This document shows, in pieces, positions 28,396 to 37,931 of a DNA stretch of 64,000 nt (the stretch's first letter is position 1; each line of letters begins with the position of its first letter). A model generated the notes under the pieces. That model worked only from the letters and a program-made list of their open reading frames with translations, did not search any database and was not told the DNA's origin. Made by a program: the position numbers and the translations under genes. This DNA comes from Lentisphaerae bacterium WC36 (GTDB lineage: Bacteria; Verrucomicrobiota; Lentisphaeria; Victivallales; SZUA-371), in assembly GCA_020683205.1 (NCBI GenBank), contig CP085689.1, positions 1,550,001 through 1,614,000 on the forward strand, written 5' to 3'.

Positions 28396-29748
28396 TTAAT
28401 TTAAATTGTGTACGAGTTCTTTAAATAACTCGCCTCTTTCAGCATAATTTTTAAACATATCCATGCTAGCGCAGCCAGGTGAAAGCATGACAATAGATTC
28501 CAGTTCTGAACTATTAGAATTAATATCTTCAATACTCCCATTAAAAGCATCTTCAAAACTAGTAAATTTTTGACAATTAAAGCAATCATGTAATAAATCA
28601 TATAGTTCATTTTTACAGTCACCGTAAATTGCTAAAAATTGAACTTTATTTGCGTAAGCCTTTAATACTGAAAAATCCATCTCTTTATTAAGTCCACCAA
28701 GCATAATAGCCAAGTATTTTTCACTTCCATTACTGTTCTGAACATCACAAACTGCATCAATAGCAGTTATAACAGCATCAGGGTTAGTTGCCTTCGAATC
28801 ATTAATAAAGGTAATATTATCTTTTTTCTCGACAAATTCAATGCGGTGTGGTGAAACTTTAAAATTGCTTATAAATTCCTCAATTACAGGATACTCTTCC
28901 TTTGAAATTCCCTTAATTCGATTTGCTAAATTAAGGGCCAATGATAAATTATCAATGTTATGAGGATATGTTAGCGCAAGGTTATTTTTAATATTAATTG
29001 CAAATGAATCAATTACAGCGTTATTAATAAATTGTTTTTTACCATTTACTATAAAAACATTGTCATTTAGGTAAACACCATCTTTAACTGTCTTAAAATA
29101 ATCTGGAATAAAATTTTGCTGTTCAGAATCTATTCGCATAATATTACCCAAAAATGAATTATCAATATTCACTTGATTAAAAATATTAAATTTGACCGCT
29201 GCATATTCATTAATATCATTATGATAACGGTCTAAATGATCACTAGCAATATTCGTTATAGCTGCGGCTTTTGGTGCAAATTCTTTGACATGTTCTAGTT
29301 GAAACGAGCTAACTTCAATTACCAAACACTGGACGTTGCTGCGTTTTTTATTATGAATATCTGCCACAATCTCAGACACAGCAACGCCAATATTTCCGCA
29401 GGCAATAGCATTAATTCCGCGCGCATTAAGCAATTCTGCGGTCATTTCTACCGTAGTAGTTTTTCCATTTGTACCTGTTATTGCAATAACATCAATATTT
29501 TTCGGCAAAAAGCGGTAACCAAATTCTAACTCACTAATCATTTCCACACCACTATTTTGAGCCTGAATATAAAGTTCACTCCATGGTGGAATACCCGGAC
29601 TAATAACAATTAAATCCGACAATAAAAACGGCGACATCGTATTCTCTACTGGAGCACCATCAACAATTATAACATTAAAACCGAGCGTTCTAGCTAAATA
29701 TTCTGTAGCTCTGCCACTAATTCCATAACCTGCAATTGCAATATTCAT
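28396..29748 (-). CDS. murD: UDP-N-acetylmuramoyl-L-alanine--D-glutamate ligase
   Basis: 450 residues. Adds D-Glu to UDP-MurNAc-Ala in peptidoglycan synthesis. N-terminal Rossmann start MNIAIAGYGISGRATEYLA, ATP loop TGTNGKTT (91-98), AAITNIASDHLDRYHND, and the C-terminal INDSKATNPDAVITAI. No other mur genes are nearby, so murD is outside the usual dcw cluster here. Confidence 0.95.
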   Translation of the reverse strand: MNIAIAGYGISGRATEYLARTLGFNVIIVDGAPVENTMSPFLLSDLIVISPGIPPWSELYIQAQNSGVEMISELEFGYRFLPKNIDVIAITGTNGKTTTVEMTAELLNARGINAIACGNIGVAVSEIVADIHNKKRSNVQCLVIEVSSFQLEHVKEFAPKAAAITNIASDHLDRYHNDINEYAAVKFNIFNQVNIDNSFLGNIMRIDSEQQNFIPDYFKTVKDGVYLNDNVFIVNGKKQFINNAVIDSFAINIKNNLALTYPHNIDNLSLALNLANRIKGISKEEYPVIEEFISNFKVSPHRIEFVEKKDNITFINDSKATNPDAVITAIDAVCDVQNSNGSEKYLAIMLGGLNKEMDFSVLKAYANKVQFLAIYGDCKNELYDLLHDCFNCQKFTSFEDAFNGSIEDINSNSSELESIVMLSPGCASMDMFKNYAERGELFKELVHNLN

Positions 29749-29816
29749 ATTTTAAAATCCTATTAATTAACAACTTTAAGTTAGACGCTTAAGCCTTTTT
29801 TTCAAGAAATCAATAT

Positions 29817-31766
29817 CTAGTATTTAATAATTACGTGTTTTAATGGCTCAATAATAACATTATTTTTTAGTTTTACCCTTTTATCAGTAGTATTTACCGC
29901 AATAAATATTCTTTCATTATCAATATTTTTTTCATAACACAAAACACCTGGCACTTCTTGATAAACATTCGTAGCTCCCGAAGCCTTAAAAATTGGAACT
30001 AAATGCTTCAATTCTCGCCAATATTTGTCATGTTGATTTAACAAACGATTATTTTTTGAGCCCATCTCTTTCCACCAATGCATTAAACCTCCGCCTTGCA
30101 TCATTGCTAAAAGTGCACCGTTAATTGCTTGATCATCTTTGTTTATAAAATGTCCTAAATTTATAATATTAAACTTAGCAGTAGTTGGCGTTCCTTGTAA
30201 CATTTTATCAACAAAAATAAATTCATCAAGAATTTTTTCAGTTGATTTTTGATATGCTTGATTCACATAAACATCACTGGAATTACGATTGCGTGGAATA
30301 ACCGATTCCATGTAGAATGTTAATAATGTTGGCCGCGATGGGTCTAGGGCTTTAACTAACTCATTGATTCTTTTAATTTCCCAAGATTTAACACTATGTT
30401 TAGGCAATTCTGGCTCATCAAATAAATACCAAGCAATTAATGATTTGTGATCAATTAAATCTCCAATACGCTTAGCAATGAAATCAAAATCTTGAGCTCT
30501 AAAGCGTTCTCGATTGAATGATGTCATTGCTTTTAAGTTATAGTTTGCAACTTTATCAAGCCATTGACGTGTATAATTATTATTAGTTGTTAAATCAGCT
30601 CCATAGTGCTGAACAAAATTAATCCCTTTTTCTTTCATTGCCGCCATTTCAAATTTTCGCACAATATAGCTACCAACTGGGAAAAAGTTAATACCATCAA
30701 TTTTTATACCCCTATTATTCCAAACTACTTGCTGTAAATTTGGTGAATGCGATATATAAACTTGCGATACTCCTACATTATTAGCAGTATCACTAACTTC
30801 GATTCTTAGTTTTTCAACCCCCTTTTTCCAACCACCTTTTGGAGCAGTTAATTCAATTACATTTGGCGCAATAATTTTCCCGCTTAAGGTTTCATTGCAA
30901 TATTTGCCAACGATATTTTTTATTGTACCATCTTTATAAAATTTAAAAATGAATGAATCTTGCTTGTTTTTAATAAAGGTTGGTTTTGCATAAAGAATTG
31001 GCGCATCGCAATCTTTTCCTAACGGTGCAATTTGTGTGAATGATACTACTTTTGAATAAACATTATCTGCTGTTTTAACTCTATAAAACCATTTACCAGC
31101 TTTTAATTTATCTGGTATGGTTTTTGCTTGAAATTTACTTACTTTATAATTAAAAACTGGTGAAGCGCTAAAATTTTCATCTTGACAAATTTCTAAAATT
31201 GAATTATCTGCAAATGTTTGCCAATAAAAATCTGGTGTATTGTCATTAATAATTTGTCCTTCAAATGGTGAAACTATTGTTATTTGAGGTACTAAATATG
31301 TCACAATAGCATTGCGTAATTTTACATTTTTAGTTTCATCAATAATTCGACAGCCAACCTCTAGTTTTGTTGTGCCACTTGGAATATAACAACCTTTTCC
31401 TTGCGCTGGCAATATAAACTTCTTACTATGAGTTCTAACATATTGATATGTTAATGCATTATTTTGTGCATTTAACAACGACATGCTACAAACTATGGAA
31501 TTTTGACGACTTTTTAATACCTCTTGCGGCTGCTCAATGTTATATATAACTTTAATTAAGCCATTAGAGTTTTTTGGAATATTAATAGAGAATGGCAATT
31601 TTTCTTTTTTCGCGAGTATTTTCTCCCTATAAAAAGCCTTATCTTTAACTAAATACCCCCTCGCCTTATGGCGCGAAATTTTTGCTAAATCAGAATCTTC
31701 AACAGCAAATATATTAACACAAAAAGCACAAAAAAATGCCGTAATAAATAATTTTTTCTTAAACAT
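29817..31766 (-). CDS. secreted protein with TIM-barrel glycosidase-like domain
   Basis: 649 residues with a signal peptide (about 1-21). An N-terminal beta-sandwich region includes a Fn3-like segment (DNTPDFYWQTFADNSILEI, about 160-235) and an Ig-like segment (about 260-340). A TIM-barrel domain (about 350-570) contains FFPVGSYIVRKFEMAAMKEKG, NLKAMTSFNRERF and IAWYLFDEPELP. The DEPE triad position matches the acid/base NEP region of clan GH-A. A short beta domain closes the protein. It is a probable glycan hydrolase; I cannot name the family. It lies upstream of murD on the same strand but 68 bases away. Confidence 0.65.
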   Translation of the reverse strand: MFKKKLFITAFFCAFCVNIFAVEDSDLAKISRHKARGYLVKDKAFYREKILAKKEKLPFSINIPKNSNGLIKVIYNIEQPQEVLKSRQNSIVCSMSLLNAQNNALTYQYVRTHSKKFILPAQGKGCYIPSGTTKLEVGCRIIDETKNVKLRNAIVTYLVPQITIVSPFEGQIINDNTPDFYWQTFADNSILEICQDENFSASPVFNYKVSKFQAKTIPDKLKAGKWFYRVKTADNVYSKVVSFTQIAPLGKDCDAPILYAKPTFIKNKQDSFIFKFYKDGTIKNIVGKYCNETLSGKIIAPNVIELTAPKGGWKKGVEKLRIEVSDTANNVGVSQVYISHSPNLQQVVWNNRGIKIDGINFFPVGSYIVRKFEMAAMKEKGINFVQHYGADLTTNNNYTRQWLDKVANYNLKAMTSFNRERFRAQDFDFIAKRIGDLIDHKSLIAWYLFDEPELPKHSVKSWEIKRINELVKALDPSRPTLLTFYMESVIPRNRNSSDVYVNQAYQKSTEKILDEFIFVDKMLQGTPTTAKFNIINLGHFINKDDQAINGALLAMMQGGGLMHWWKEMGSKNNRLLNQHDKYWRELKHLVPIFKASGATNVYQEVPGVLCYEKNIDNERIFIAVNTTDKRVKLKNNVIIEPLKHVIIKY

Positions 31767-31936
31767 AATCTATAGTCCCTTTTCTAAATAAAATAGATAT
31801 CATTTAAAAATTATCAAGTTTTTTTCAAAACAAATCATTAAATAACAACATTAAAAATCAATATTAACAGAAATTATCCTTTAATCGCATAAAAATACCC
31901 TAATACCTGTTTTTAATTTTTTCTATATTTGAAAAT

Positions 31937-31964
31937 TTGATTTATTTAATTATCAAACTATATT
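31937..31964 (+). promoter_or_regulatory. promoter of the second GH31 gene
   Basis: TTGATT, 16 bases, TATATT, ending 41 bases before the ATG. It is overlapped by TTTGAT / ATCAAA arms (31936-31957), a possible operator. Confidence 0.45.
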
Positions 31965-32005
31965 TTTAAAGATATTTACATAAACATTAAAAAAGAGAGG
32001 AAATT

Positions 32006-34228
32006 ATGATTAAAAAGTTATTTTTAACTGCATTATGCGCTTCATCTTTTGCATCATTGAATAATCTATCAGCAATGCAATGTGAAACAAAAGGGGAAAC
32101 AACTAAGGGTGATTTAAGCGATTTGCAAAGTGTAAAAAAATGGGAAAAACTTGCTCCAGGTATTTGGAAACTTACAATTGGTGACATGAATGATGAAATT
32201 CGTTATACCGATTATGCTGCAAGCAAGCCAAAAACAACACAACTCAACAAATACGAAGCAAAAGATTTCCCTTTTAGTCAAGATGAATTCAAATTCATGT
32301 TCACTAAAGATAAAAAAATTGTAGTCCGCATCCCAACTGACAAAAAGGAATCTTTATATGGGTTTGGTTTGCAATATGATGGCATCAAAAAAACAAAAAA
32401 AGTTTTACAATTAAATGTTGATCACTGGGCTCGTGGTGGTGGAAAAACACATGGACCTGTACCATTTTATATTTCAAGTCGTGGTTATGGTGTATTTTTT
32501 AATACTGCACGCTTTATGAAATTTTATGTTCAAGTAGGAAATCGTAAAGATGATAAAAATTTACCTCCACGTGTTGACCGCAATCCTCCAGCTGACGAAC
32601 CACAACCAGGACGTTGGGATTCTCAACCGATTTCAAATGCAGTCGAAATGTCAATGAACGGAAACGGTCTTGAAGTTATTGTTTTTGCTGGAGACTCAGT
32701 TTTAGACATTGTTGCAAAATATAATCTTTTAAATGGTGGTGGTGCAATGCCTCCGTTATGGGGATTAGGATTCTGGCATCGAGTTCCATCTAAATTCAAT
32801 GAAAAACAAGTTCGTGATGAAATTGCTGTTTTTGAAAAAGAAGGTTACCCTTTGGATGTTTTGGGTTTAGAACCTGGTTGGCAAACAAAATCATATCCAT
32901 GTACATTTGAATGGCAAAAAAAACGTTTTCCAAACCCAGGAAAATTTTCTCAAGATTTACTGAATAAGGGTATTCGTTTAAACTTATGGTTAAACCCATA
33001 TATTTCTCCTAGTAGCAGAATTTATGAAAAAATGTATCCGTTAAGTGGATCACATATGGTTTGGTTAGGAATTGTTCCAGATTATAATCTACCTGAAGCA
33101 CGCAAAATCTTAACTGACCAACATTATGAAGACCATATTAAAATTGGCGTTAGTGGTTATAAAGTTGACGAGGTAGACGGTTATGATAAATGGCTATGGC
33201 CTGACCATGCAACCTTCCCGTCTGGCAAAAGTGCTGAAGCAATGCGCCAATCTTACGGATTATTGCTTGAAAATATGTATTATAATGACCTATTCAAAAA
33301 ACGTAATGTTAGAACTTATGGCTTAATCCGTGCCAATAATGGTGCTGCATCTGGTTATCCTTTTGCAATTTATAGCGATTCATATAATCACAAAGAGTAT
33401 ATTACAGGTATTTCAGCGGCAAGCTTATCAGGTTTACTATGGGCTCCAGAGGTTCGTTCGGCATATAACGGCAAAGAATGGTTAAATCGCATGCAAACAG
33501 CTGCTTTTTCAGATTTTACAATGTTAAACGCTTGGGCAAGCGGCAAAAAACCATGGAGTTACAAAGATGTAGCACCACAGATCAAAGAAGTTATGCAATT
33601 AAGAATGAGTTTACTTCCATACTTATACACTGCATTTAGTGAATATAACCGTAAAGGTATTCCTCCAGTTAGAGCAATGGTTTTAGAAGCAGGATTTGAC
33701 TTAAAAGAAAAAGTAATTCAAACAAAACTTGATGGAATCAAAAATCCTTATGAAACAGATAAAGTTATGCAAAAAACTGACCAATATATGTTTGGTCCCT
33801 CAATTTTAGTTGCTCCATTTTATGGTCGTTGCAGAGATAAACGAGAGGTAGTACTACCAAAAGGTAAATGGTATGATTTTTATACTGGAAAATTTATTGG
33901 CAACGGTAATTCAATTAAAATAACAAATAATGGTAGAACACCATTGTTTGTTAAAAATGGTGCAGTAATTCCAATGTTAACCAAACCTGTAGTTAACACT
34001 AAGGAAGCATACGGCCATGAGTTAAAATTACGTCATTATGGTAAAAAAACTGGTACTGCTTATTTGTATGAAGATGATGGCTTAACATTTGATTATGAAT
34101 CAAAAGATGCTCACCGTTTAACAAAGTATACTGTTTCTGCAGACGGCCAATTAACTAAAGAAGTCGTAACAAACAAAGCAAAACCTATGTTTGGAAATGT
34201 TATAAAAGTTGAAGTTATGACAAAATAA
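32006..34228 (+). CDS. secreted glycoside hydrolase family 31 (paralogue)
   Basis: 740 residues. Paralogue of the GH31 at 17.9-20.0 kb: it shares YGFGLQYDGIKK, THGPVPFYISSRGYGV, LPPLWGLGFWH-type start of the barrel, VSGYKVDEVDGYD at the nucleophile, FAIYSDSYNHKEYI at the acid/base and SILVAPFYG, PKGKWYDFYTGKFIG. Signal peptide at about 1-23 (LSAMQ). The DEVD motif is again present instead of the classic DxNE. GAGAGGA precedes the ATG. A terminator follows. Together with the first copy it points to processing of one class of alpha-linked glycan; the substrate is not known. Confidence 0.92.
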   Translation: MIKKLFLTALCASSFASLNNLSAMQCETKGETTKGDLSDLQSVKKWEKLAPGIWKLTIGDMNDEIRYTDYAASKPKTTQLNKYEAKDFPFSQDEFKFMFTKDKKIVVRIPTDKKESLYGFGLQYDGIKKTKKVLQLNVDHWARGGGKTHGPVPFYISSRGYGVFFNTARFMKFYVQVGNRKDDKNLPPRVDRNPPADEPQPGRWDSQPISNAVEMSMNGNGLEVIVFAGDSVLDIVAKYNLLNGGGAMPPLWGLGFWHRVPSKFNEKQVRDEIAVFEKEGYPLDVLGLEPGWQTKSYPCTFEWQKKRFPNPGKFSQDLLNKGIRLNLWLNPYISPSSRIYEKMYPLSGSHMVWLGIVPDYNLPEARKILTDQHYEDHIKIGVSGYKVDEVDGYDKWLWPDHATFPSGKSAEAMRQSYGLLLENMYYNDLFKKRNVRTYGLIRANNGAASGYPFAIYSDSYNHKEYITGISAASLSGLLWAPEVRSAYNGKEWLNRMQTAAFSDFTMLNAWASGKKPWSYKDVAPQIKEVMQLRMSLLPYLYTAFSEYNRKGIPPVRAMVLEAGFDLKEKVIQTKLDGIKNPYETDKVMQKTDQYMFGPSILVAPFYGRCRDKREVVLPKGKWYDFYTGKFIGNGNSIKITNNGRTPLFVKNGAVIPMLTKPVVNTKEAYGHELKLRHYGKKTGTAYLYEDDGLTFDYESKDAHRLTKYTVSADGQLTKEVVTNKAKPMFGNVIKVEVMTK

Positions 34229-34257
34229 TTTAATTTATATTTTAAAATATAAAGTTC

Positions 34258-34290
34258 AAGGATACGAGCTATTTTAGTTCGTATCTTTTT
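34258..34290 (+). terminator. terminator after GH31
   Basis: GATACGA / TCGTATC stem with an inner CTA/TAG pairing, followed by TTTTT. Confidence 0.8.
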
Positions 34291-34373
34291 CTTTGACAAA
34301 AATTATTTCAAGCGTATAACACTCTTATAGCTGCTAACTTAAATATTATTTTAATTTAAAAAATATCATAAAT

Positions 34374-34393
34374 AAATCTATCATGATAGATTT
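34374..34393. promoter_or_regulatory. perfect 20-base palindrome, likely operator
   Basis: AAATCTATCA / TGATAGATTT, ten perfect pairs with no spacer, ending 11 bases before the -35 box of the downstream gene. Its size and position fit a dimeric LacI-, GntR- or MarR-type regulator site; no matching regulator gene lies next to it. Confidence 0.6.
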
Positions 34394-34404
34394 TAAATAA
34401 AATA

Positions 34405-34445
34405 TTGCCTTTTTTTAGAAATGATATTATAATATTGTCATGACA
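34405..34445 (+). promoter_or_regulatory. promoter with palindrome at the start site
   Basis: TTGCCT, 17 bases, TATAAT (34405-34433). A second perfect 10-base palindrome TGTCATGACA follows at 34436-34445, about where transcription should start. AAGAGG precedes the ATG at 34465. Confidence 0.6.
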
Positions 34446-34464
34446 TAGATGTTAAGAGGTAATT

Positions 34465-37011
34465 ATGACAAATTTTATAAAAATATTGCTCTTTACAGCA
34501 GTAATCGGTATTTTATTAATGATTTCTGCTCAAAGCAAAGCTAATACACCATTAAGTTTTCAACAATTTTTAACTGAAAAAGGAATTGGTGAAGGTCTCC
34601 CAGATTTTTCTCATGCTGGTTTTAATGGCAATGCAGAAGAAATTCCTGTTGTAACAAAAAAGAACTACAAATATTTTAATATAACAAACTATGGTGCTAT
34701 TCCCAATGATGGAAAATCAGACAGAGAAGCTATAATTAAAACAATTGCGGCGGCAGAGCAATATGACGGAAAAGCTGTTGTATTTTTTCCAAAAGGACGT
34801 TTTATCCTGCGAGATAAAAATGATCTAATGTCAGACGAAATTTTCATTTCAAAAGATAATATTGTACTTCAAGGATCAGGAATGTATCTAGGGGGCACTG
34901 AATTAATAACAAAGGCACCAACTTTCAAATCACTGCTTTCATTCAGGCTAAAAAATGCTAATGAACGTTGGAATGGCTATTCTATATGCAACATAACTTC
35001 ACAAATTACTAGAGGAGAAAATTATGCAATAGTAGACGATACCAGTAACCTTAAAGTTGACCAATATGTTAATATAATCGGCATGCTACCAAATACTAAT
35101 AATAAAAAGATGCAAGATTATTTTAAACCACACCAACCTTCAGGGTTATTTCTAAAAGATATTAATAAACGCCCATGGGTTAGAAGAATTAAGGGACGCC
35201 ACCGTATAAAAAATATTGACAAAAATTTAAAAAAAATAACATTCACAGAACCAATTCAATTTAGTTTTAAACAAACCGAGAACGTAAGATTGACTACAGA
35301 TTTCAAAGATGGTCAACATTACTTAAAAAATGTTGGAATTGAAAACTTAGCTATTACATCTGAATTTAAGGAACTCTATGCCCATTATAAAAATTTATTA
35401 GTTGATGGTTACAATTTTATTAATTTTTCTTACACAATAAATTCATGGGCTCGCAACATTCGTTTAAGAAATTATACCAATGCTATTAGACCATCAGGCG
35501 GTATGTATAATACATTTTACAATATCCAACTAGAGGGAAATGCTGGTCATATGTCATTATCTGGCTACAATTCATACGGCAATCTTTATGCTTATGTCAG
35601 AGAATTCACCGATAGTCACCATGGTTTTGGAGGAACAGACAATCATGTAAACGGAGTATTTTTGCGATGTGTACAATGTGCAAACCTTGAAGCTCATTGT
35701 AAATTTCCTCATGCTACATTATTTGATGTAAATGAAGGGCAATTCGCACGACTTCGTATGGGCGGAGCGATGAAAACTCCACATCATGGTCCAGATTTAG
35801 TTTACTGGAATTGGAATAACAGTAATTCATTTTTCGGTAATGGTTATAATATGATTGCCGACACAAGAAAAACACAAAATATCGATTTTTGGCCAGCGGG
35901 TTCACGTTACGGCTTTGTTTTTCCTCCATATATAGTTGGTTTACATGGCATAAAAGTTGACATCAAAGATCAAAAAACAGATATAAAAATCAACGAAAAT
36001 CAGGGTCGTATAGTCTGTCCAGTTTCATTATTTGAGGCACAAATTAAAGCACGTTTAGGAAAAGTTCCAAGCTGGATAATTAAGCGAAATAACAGTTTTG
36101 AAAAAGTTAGCAGATATAGTAGAATTCAATTCTCAATTCCAAAATATGATTCTAATTATGTCGTAGGACAAATTATTAATTTACGTGCTAGAATTCATCC
36201 AAAAATGAATTTAAAATATGTAAAAAAAGTTGAATTATATCAAAGTGTTTCTTTCGATTTTGATTATAAAAAATCTAAGAAAGTTTACATCAGTAAAGAT
36301 AAATTTACTACACGCTATAAGTGTAGCACTAAAGGCGCAAAATTTCTGTTTTTGGTTATGACTAACGTCTTAGGAGAGCAATCTATTTCTGACCCATTGG
36401 TAATTAATGTAAGTGCCGCAAAAAATTCTGACACTTTTGTTAAACCTGTAAAAGTTTATTTTGGAGTAAAACATACTAAAAAATCATCTCGTGATATTTT
36501 TGGTATTGCTAACAAAGAAGCATTTAAAAATTCCTTATTAAAAGCGCGTCAAGATTCTTATATTAGTAAGCTACGTGAACTTGAAGCTAATGAACATGCA
36601 ATTGAAATTAACAATGCAAATAATATCAAACATGCTCAATCAATTAGCAATGGCAATGAAAAAGATTCTGTGCCATTTTTTAAAGGATATGGCACAAGCT
36701 ATGTTTTTGATTTAGGAAAAGCAACTGCTATTAAGGGAATACAACTTGTTTTTGCGAAGAATATTTCGACTGCAAATATTGCCTTTGAAATACAAACTTC
36801 GAACAACTCTGAAGCTTTGCAAAGTGCTTACAACAATGATAATTTCTGGGAAACTCAGCGTCGTGTCGGTAGAACGTTAATTAATCAACAATATCAAGTC
36901 AATGGTAAAATTATGAATGTTTATATGACCATGAAAAAAGCACGTTTTATACGGATTTGGGTCAGAAAATCAAATCTACCAATTTCAGAAATAAAGATTA
37001 TTAAATATTAA
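34465..37011 (+). CDS. secreted pectate-lyase-3/DUF4955-like beta-helix protein
   Basis: 848 residues. Signal peptide at about 1-27. The segment LPDFSHAGFNGNAEEIPV is typical of DUF4955/polysaccharide-degrading proteins. A Pectate_lyase_3-type right-handed beta-helix follows (about 68-470: FNITNYGAIPNDGKSDREAI, VVFFPKGRFIL, VLQGSGMYLGGTEL). A beta-sandwich comes next, and a discoidin/F5-8-like C-terminus (about 735-848: SYVFDLGKATAIKGIQLVF, ARFIRIWVRK). The family is associated with polysaccharide breakdown, but neither the catalytic residues nor the substrate can be assigned here. It has its own promoter and operator. Confidence 0.8.
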   Translation: MTNFIKILLFTAVIGILLMISAQSKANTPLSFQQFLTEKGIGEGLPDFSHAGFNGNAEEIPVVTKKNYKYFNITNYGAIPNDGKSDREAIIKTIAAAEQYDGKAVVFFPKGRFILRDKNDLMSDEIFISKDNIVLQGSGMYLGGTELITKAPTFKSLLSFRLKNANERWNGYSICNITSQITRGENYAIVDDTSNLKVDQYVNIIGMLPNTNNKKMQDYFKPHQPSGLFLKDINKRPWVRRIKGRHRIKNIDKNLKKITFTEPIQFSFKQTENVRLTTDFKDGQHYLKNVGIENLAITSEFKELYAHYKNLLVDGYNFINFSYTINSWARNIRLRNYTNAIRPSGGMYNTFYNIQLEGNAGHMSLSGYNSYGNLYAYVREFTDSHHGFGGTDNHVNGVFLRCVQCANLEAHCKFPHATLFDVNEGQFARLRMGGAMKTPHHGPDLVYWNWNNSNSFFGNGYNMIADTRKTQNIDFWPAGSRYGFVFPPYIVGLHGIKVDIKDQKTDIKINENQGRIVCPVSLFEAQIKARLGKVPSWIIKRNNSFEKVSRYSRIQFSIPKYDSNYVVGQIINLRARIHPKMNLKYVKKVELYQSVSFDFDYKKSKKVYISKDKFTTRYKCSTKGAKFLFLVMTNVLGEQSISDPLVINVSAAKNSDTFVKPVKVYFGVKHTKKSSRDIFGIANKEAFKNSLLKARQDSYISKLRELEANEHAIEINNANNIKHAQSISNGNEKDSVPFFKGYGTSYVFDLGKATAIKGIQLVFAKNISTANIAFEIQTSNNSEALQSAYNNDNFWETQRRVGRTLINQQYQVNGKIMNVYMTMKKARFIRIWVRKSNLPISEIKIIKY

Positions 37012-37015
37012 TATT

Positions 37016-37054
37016 CAAATTCAGAGTTGCTTCAATCATCATGACTCTGAATTT
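37016..37054. terminator. hairpin after the DUF4955-like gene
   Basis: AAATTCAGAGT / ACTCTGAATTT with a 16-base loop, starting 5 bases after the stop. It lacks a long T-run, so efficiency is uncertain. The minus-strand small gene ends inside it. Confidence 0.5.
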
Positions 37055-37360
37055 GAAAAATATCATATAAGTCTTTACGGCATTTATTCGTCAAAACACT
37101 ACGATATGAGAGATATGACGCCATTAAAATTAAAACAAAAACAGTAATTTCATTTTTTTTCATCGCTAAAATTTTAATATTTGCCCCCAAAATCATCCAC
37201 ACAATAAAAATAATAAGTAAAGCGCGATCGAATTCAGCAATAGCCGAAGTATAATTATAATCCCATGCTCCTGAACGGCATTGACAACATCCAAATTCCG
37301 GAATAGCTCCAATTAAAACTAAACCTACAAATGCTAATAAATAAAAGTTTTTTTAGTCAT
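37032..37360 (-). pseudogene. small membrane protein gene with A7 frameshift
   Basis: From ATG 37360-37358 the frame meets a stop after 8 codons (MTKKTFIY). If one base is gained in the seven-A run at 37348-37354, it continues as an intact protein of about 109 residues: a leader LLAFVGLVLIGAIPEFG, a CCQCRSG cysteine cluster, AIAEFDRALLIIFIVWMILGANI membrane helix, Lys-Lys, a second helix EITVFVLILMASYLSY, and a basic tail. The uninterrupted, plausible downstream frame argues for a real gene. It could be a true mutation, phase variation by slippage in the A run, or a sequencing error. Confidence 0.55.
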
Positions 37361-37466
37361 TACCTGCTTTTTATTCTCTAATTCCATAATCAGTGTCTCA
37401 AATTCATACCAACAAAAATAACCCATACAAAAAAGATTATATTGTAAATTGTCACATCAATTAATG

Positions 37467-37622
37467 TTAATTTTTTCCAAAATAAAAAATCACATGACGA
37501 ATTAAAATTAATATAAATAGTTTAGTGCGAAATCCTGCTACAATATCGCCAATGCGGCATTTACAGGGAATTGCTGCAACAAATCCCATAACAAGAAACG
37601 CAATGAATAAAAAATTTCGCAT
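37467..37622 (-). CDS. 51-residue small membrane protein
   Basis: A hydrophobic leader (MRNFLFIAFLVMGFVAAIP) is followed by CKCRIGD, which recalls the GAIPEFGCCQC region of the neighbouring frameshifted gene, and then by a second hydrophobic stretch (LFILILIRHVIFYF). GAGAGGG is present but almost touches the ATG, so the start is uncertain. It is probably a shortened paralogue of that gene. Function unknown. Confidence 0.45.
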   Translation of the reverse strand: MRNFLFIAFLVMGFVAAIPCKCRIGDIVAGFRTKLFILILIRHVIFYFGKN

Positions 37623-37716
37623 CCCTCTCAGTGATTTTTAACTACTTTCCTTATCAAAAAAAATTCGTTGATAAAAACTTATCACGTTACTTTATCATAA
37701 TCAATTAAAATCTGAA

Positions 37717-37914
37717 TTACTTACTTTTTGCATCTATATTGTTTTTTTCAAATTCTATAGCATTTTCAACCTTAGGCGCATTTTTTGCATCTTCCATTTG
37801 AGGAGGCTCTATAAAAGTTTTTTCTTCAAAACGATGACCACCAGTTAATGCACAGCAGCCACTAATTAACACTCCAACAGCTCCAATCATAATTAATAAA
37901 TTAAATTTTTTCAT
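37717..37914 (-). CDS. small lipoprotein, unknown
   Basis: 65 residues. The signal peptide ends in GVLISGCC (lipobox LISGC). The mature part is short, charged and probably disordered (EKTFIEPPQMEDAKNAP). AAGGAA lies before the ATG. It follows the cytoplasmic GH20 gene after 17 bases, so it may be its downstream partner, and it heads the row of tiny envelope genes at 37.0-37.6 kb. Confidence 0.65.
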   Translation of the reverse strand: MKKFNLLIMIGAVGVLISGCCALTGGHRFEEKTFIEPPQMEDAKNAPKVENAIEFEKNNIDAKSK

Positions 37915-37931
37915 AATAATTTTCCTTTTTT

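Noticed and set aside
29749-29816. Terminator between the TIM-barrel gene and murD
   Set aside because: Only a short imperfect repeat, and no T-run in the leftward direction.
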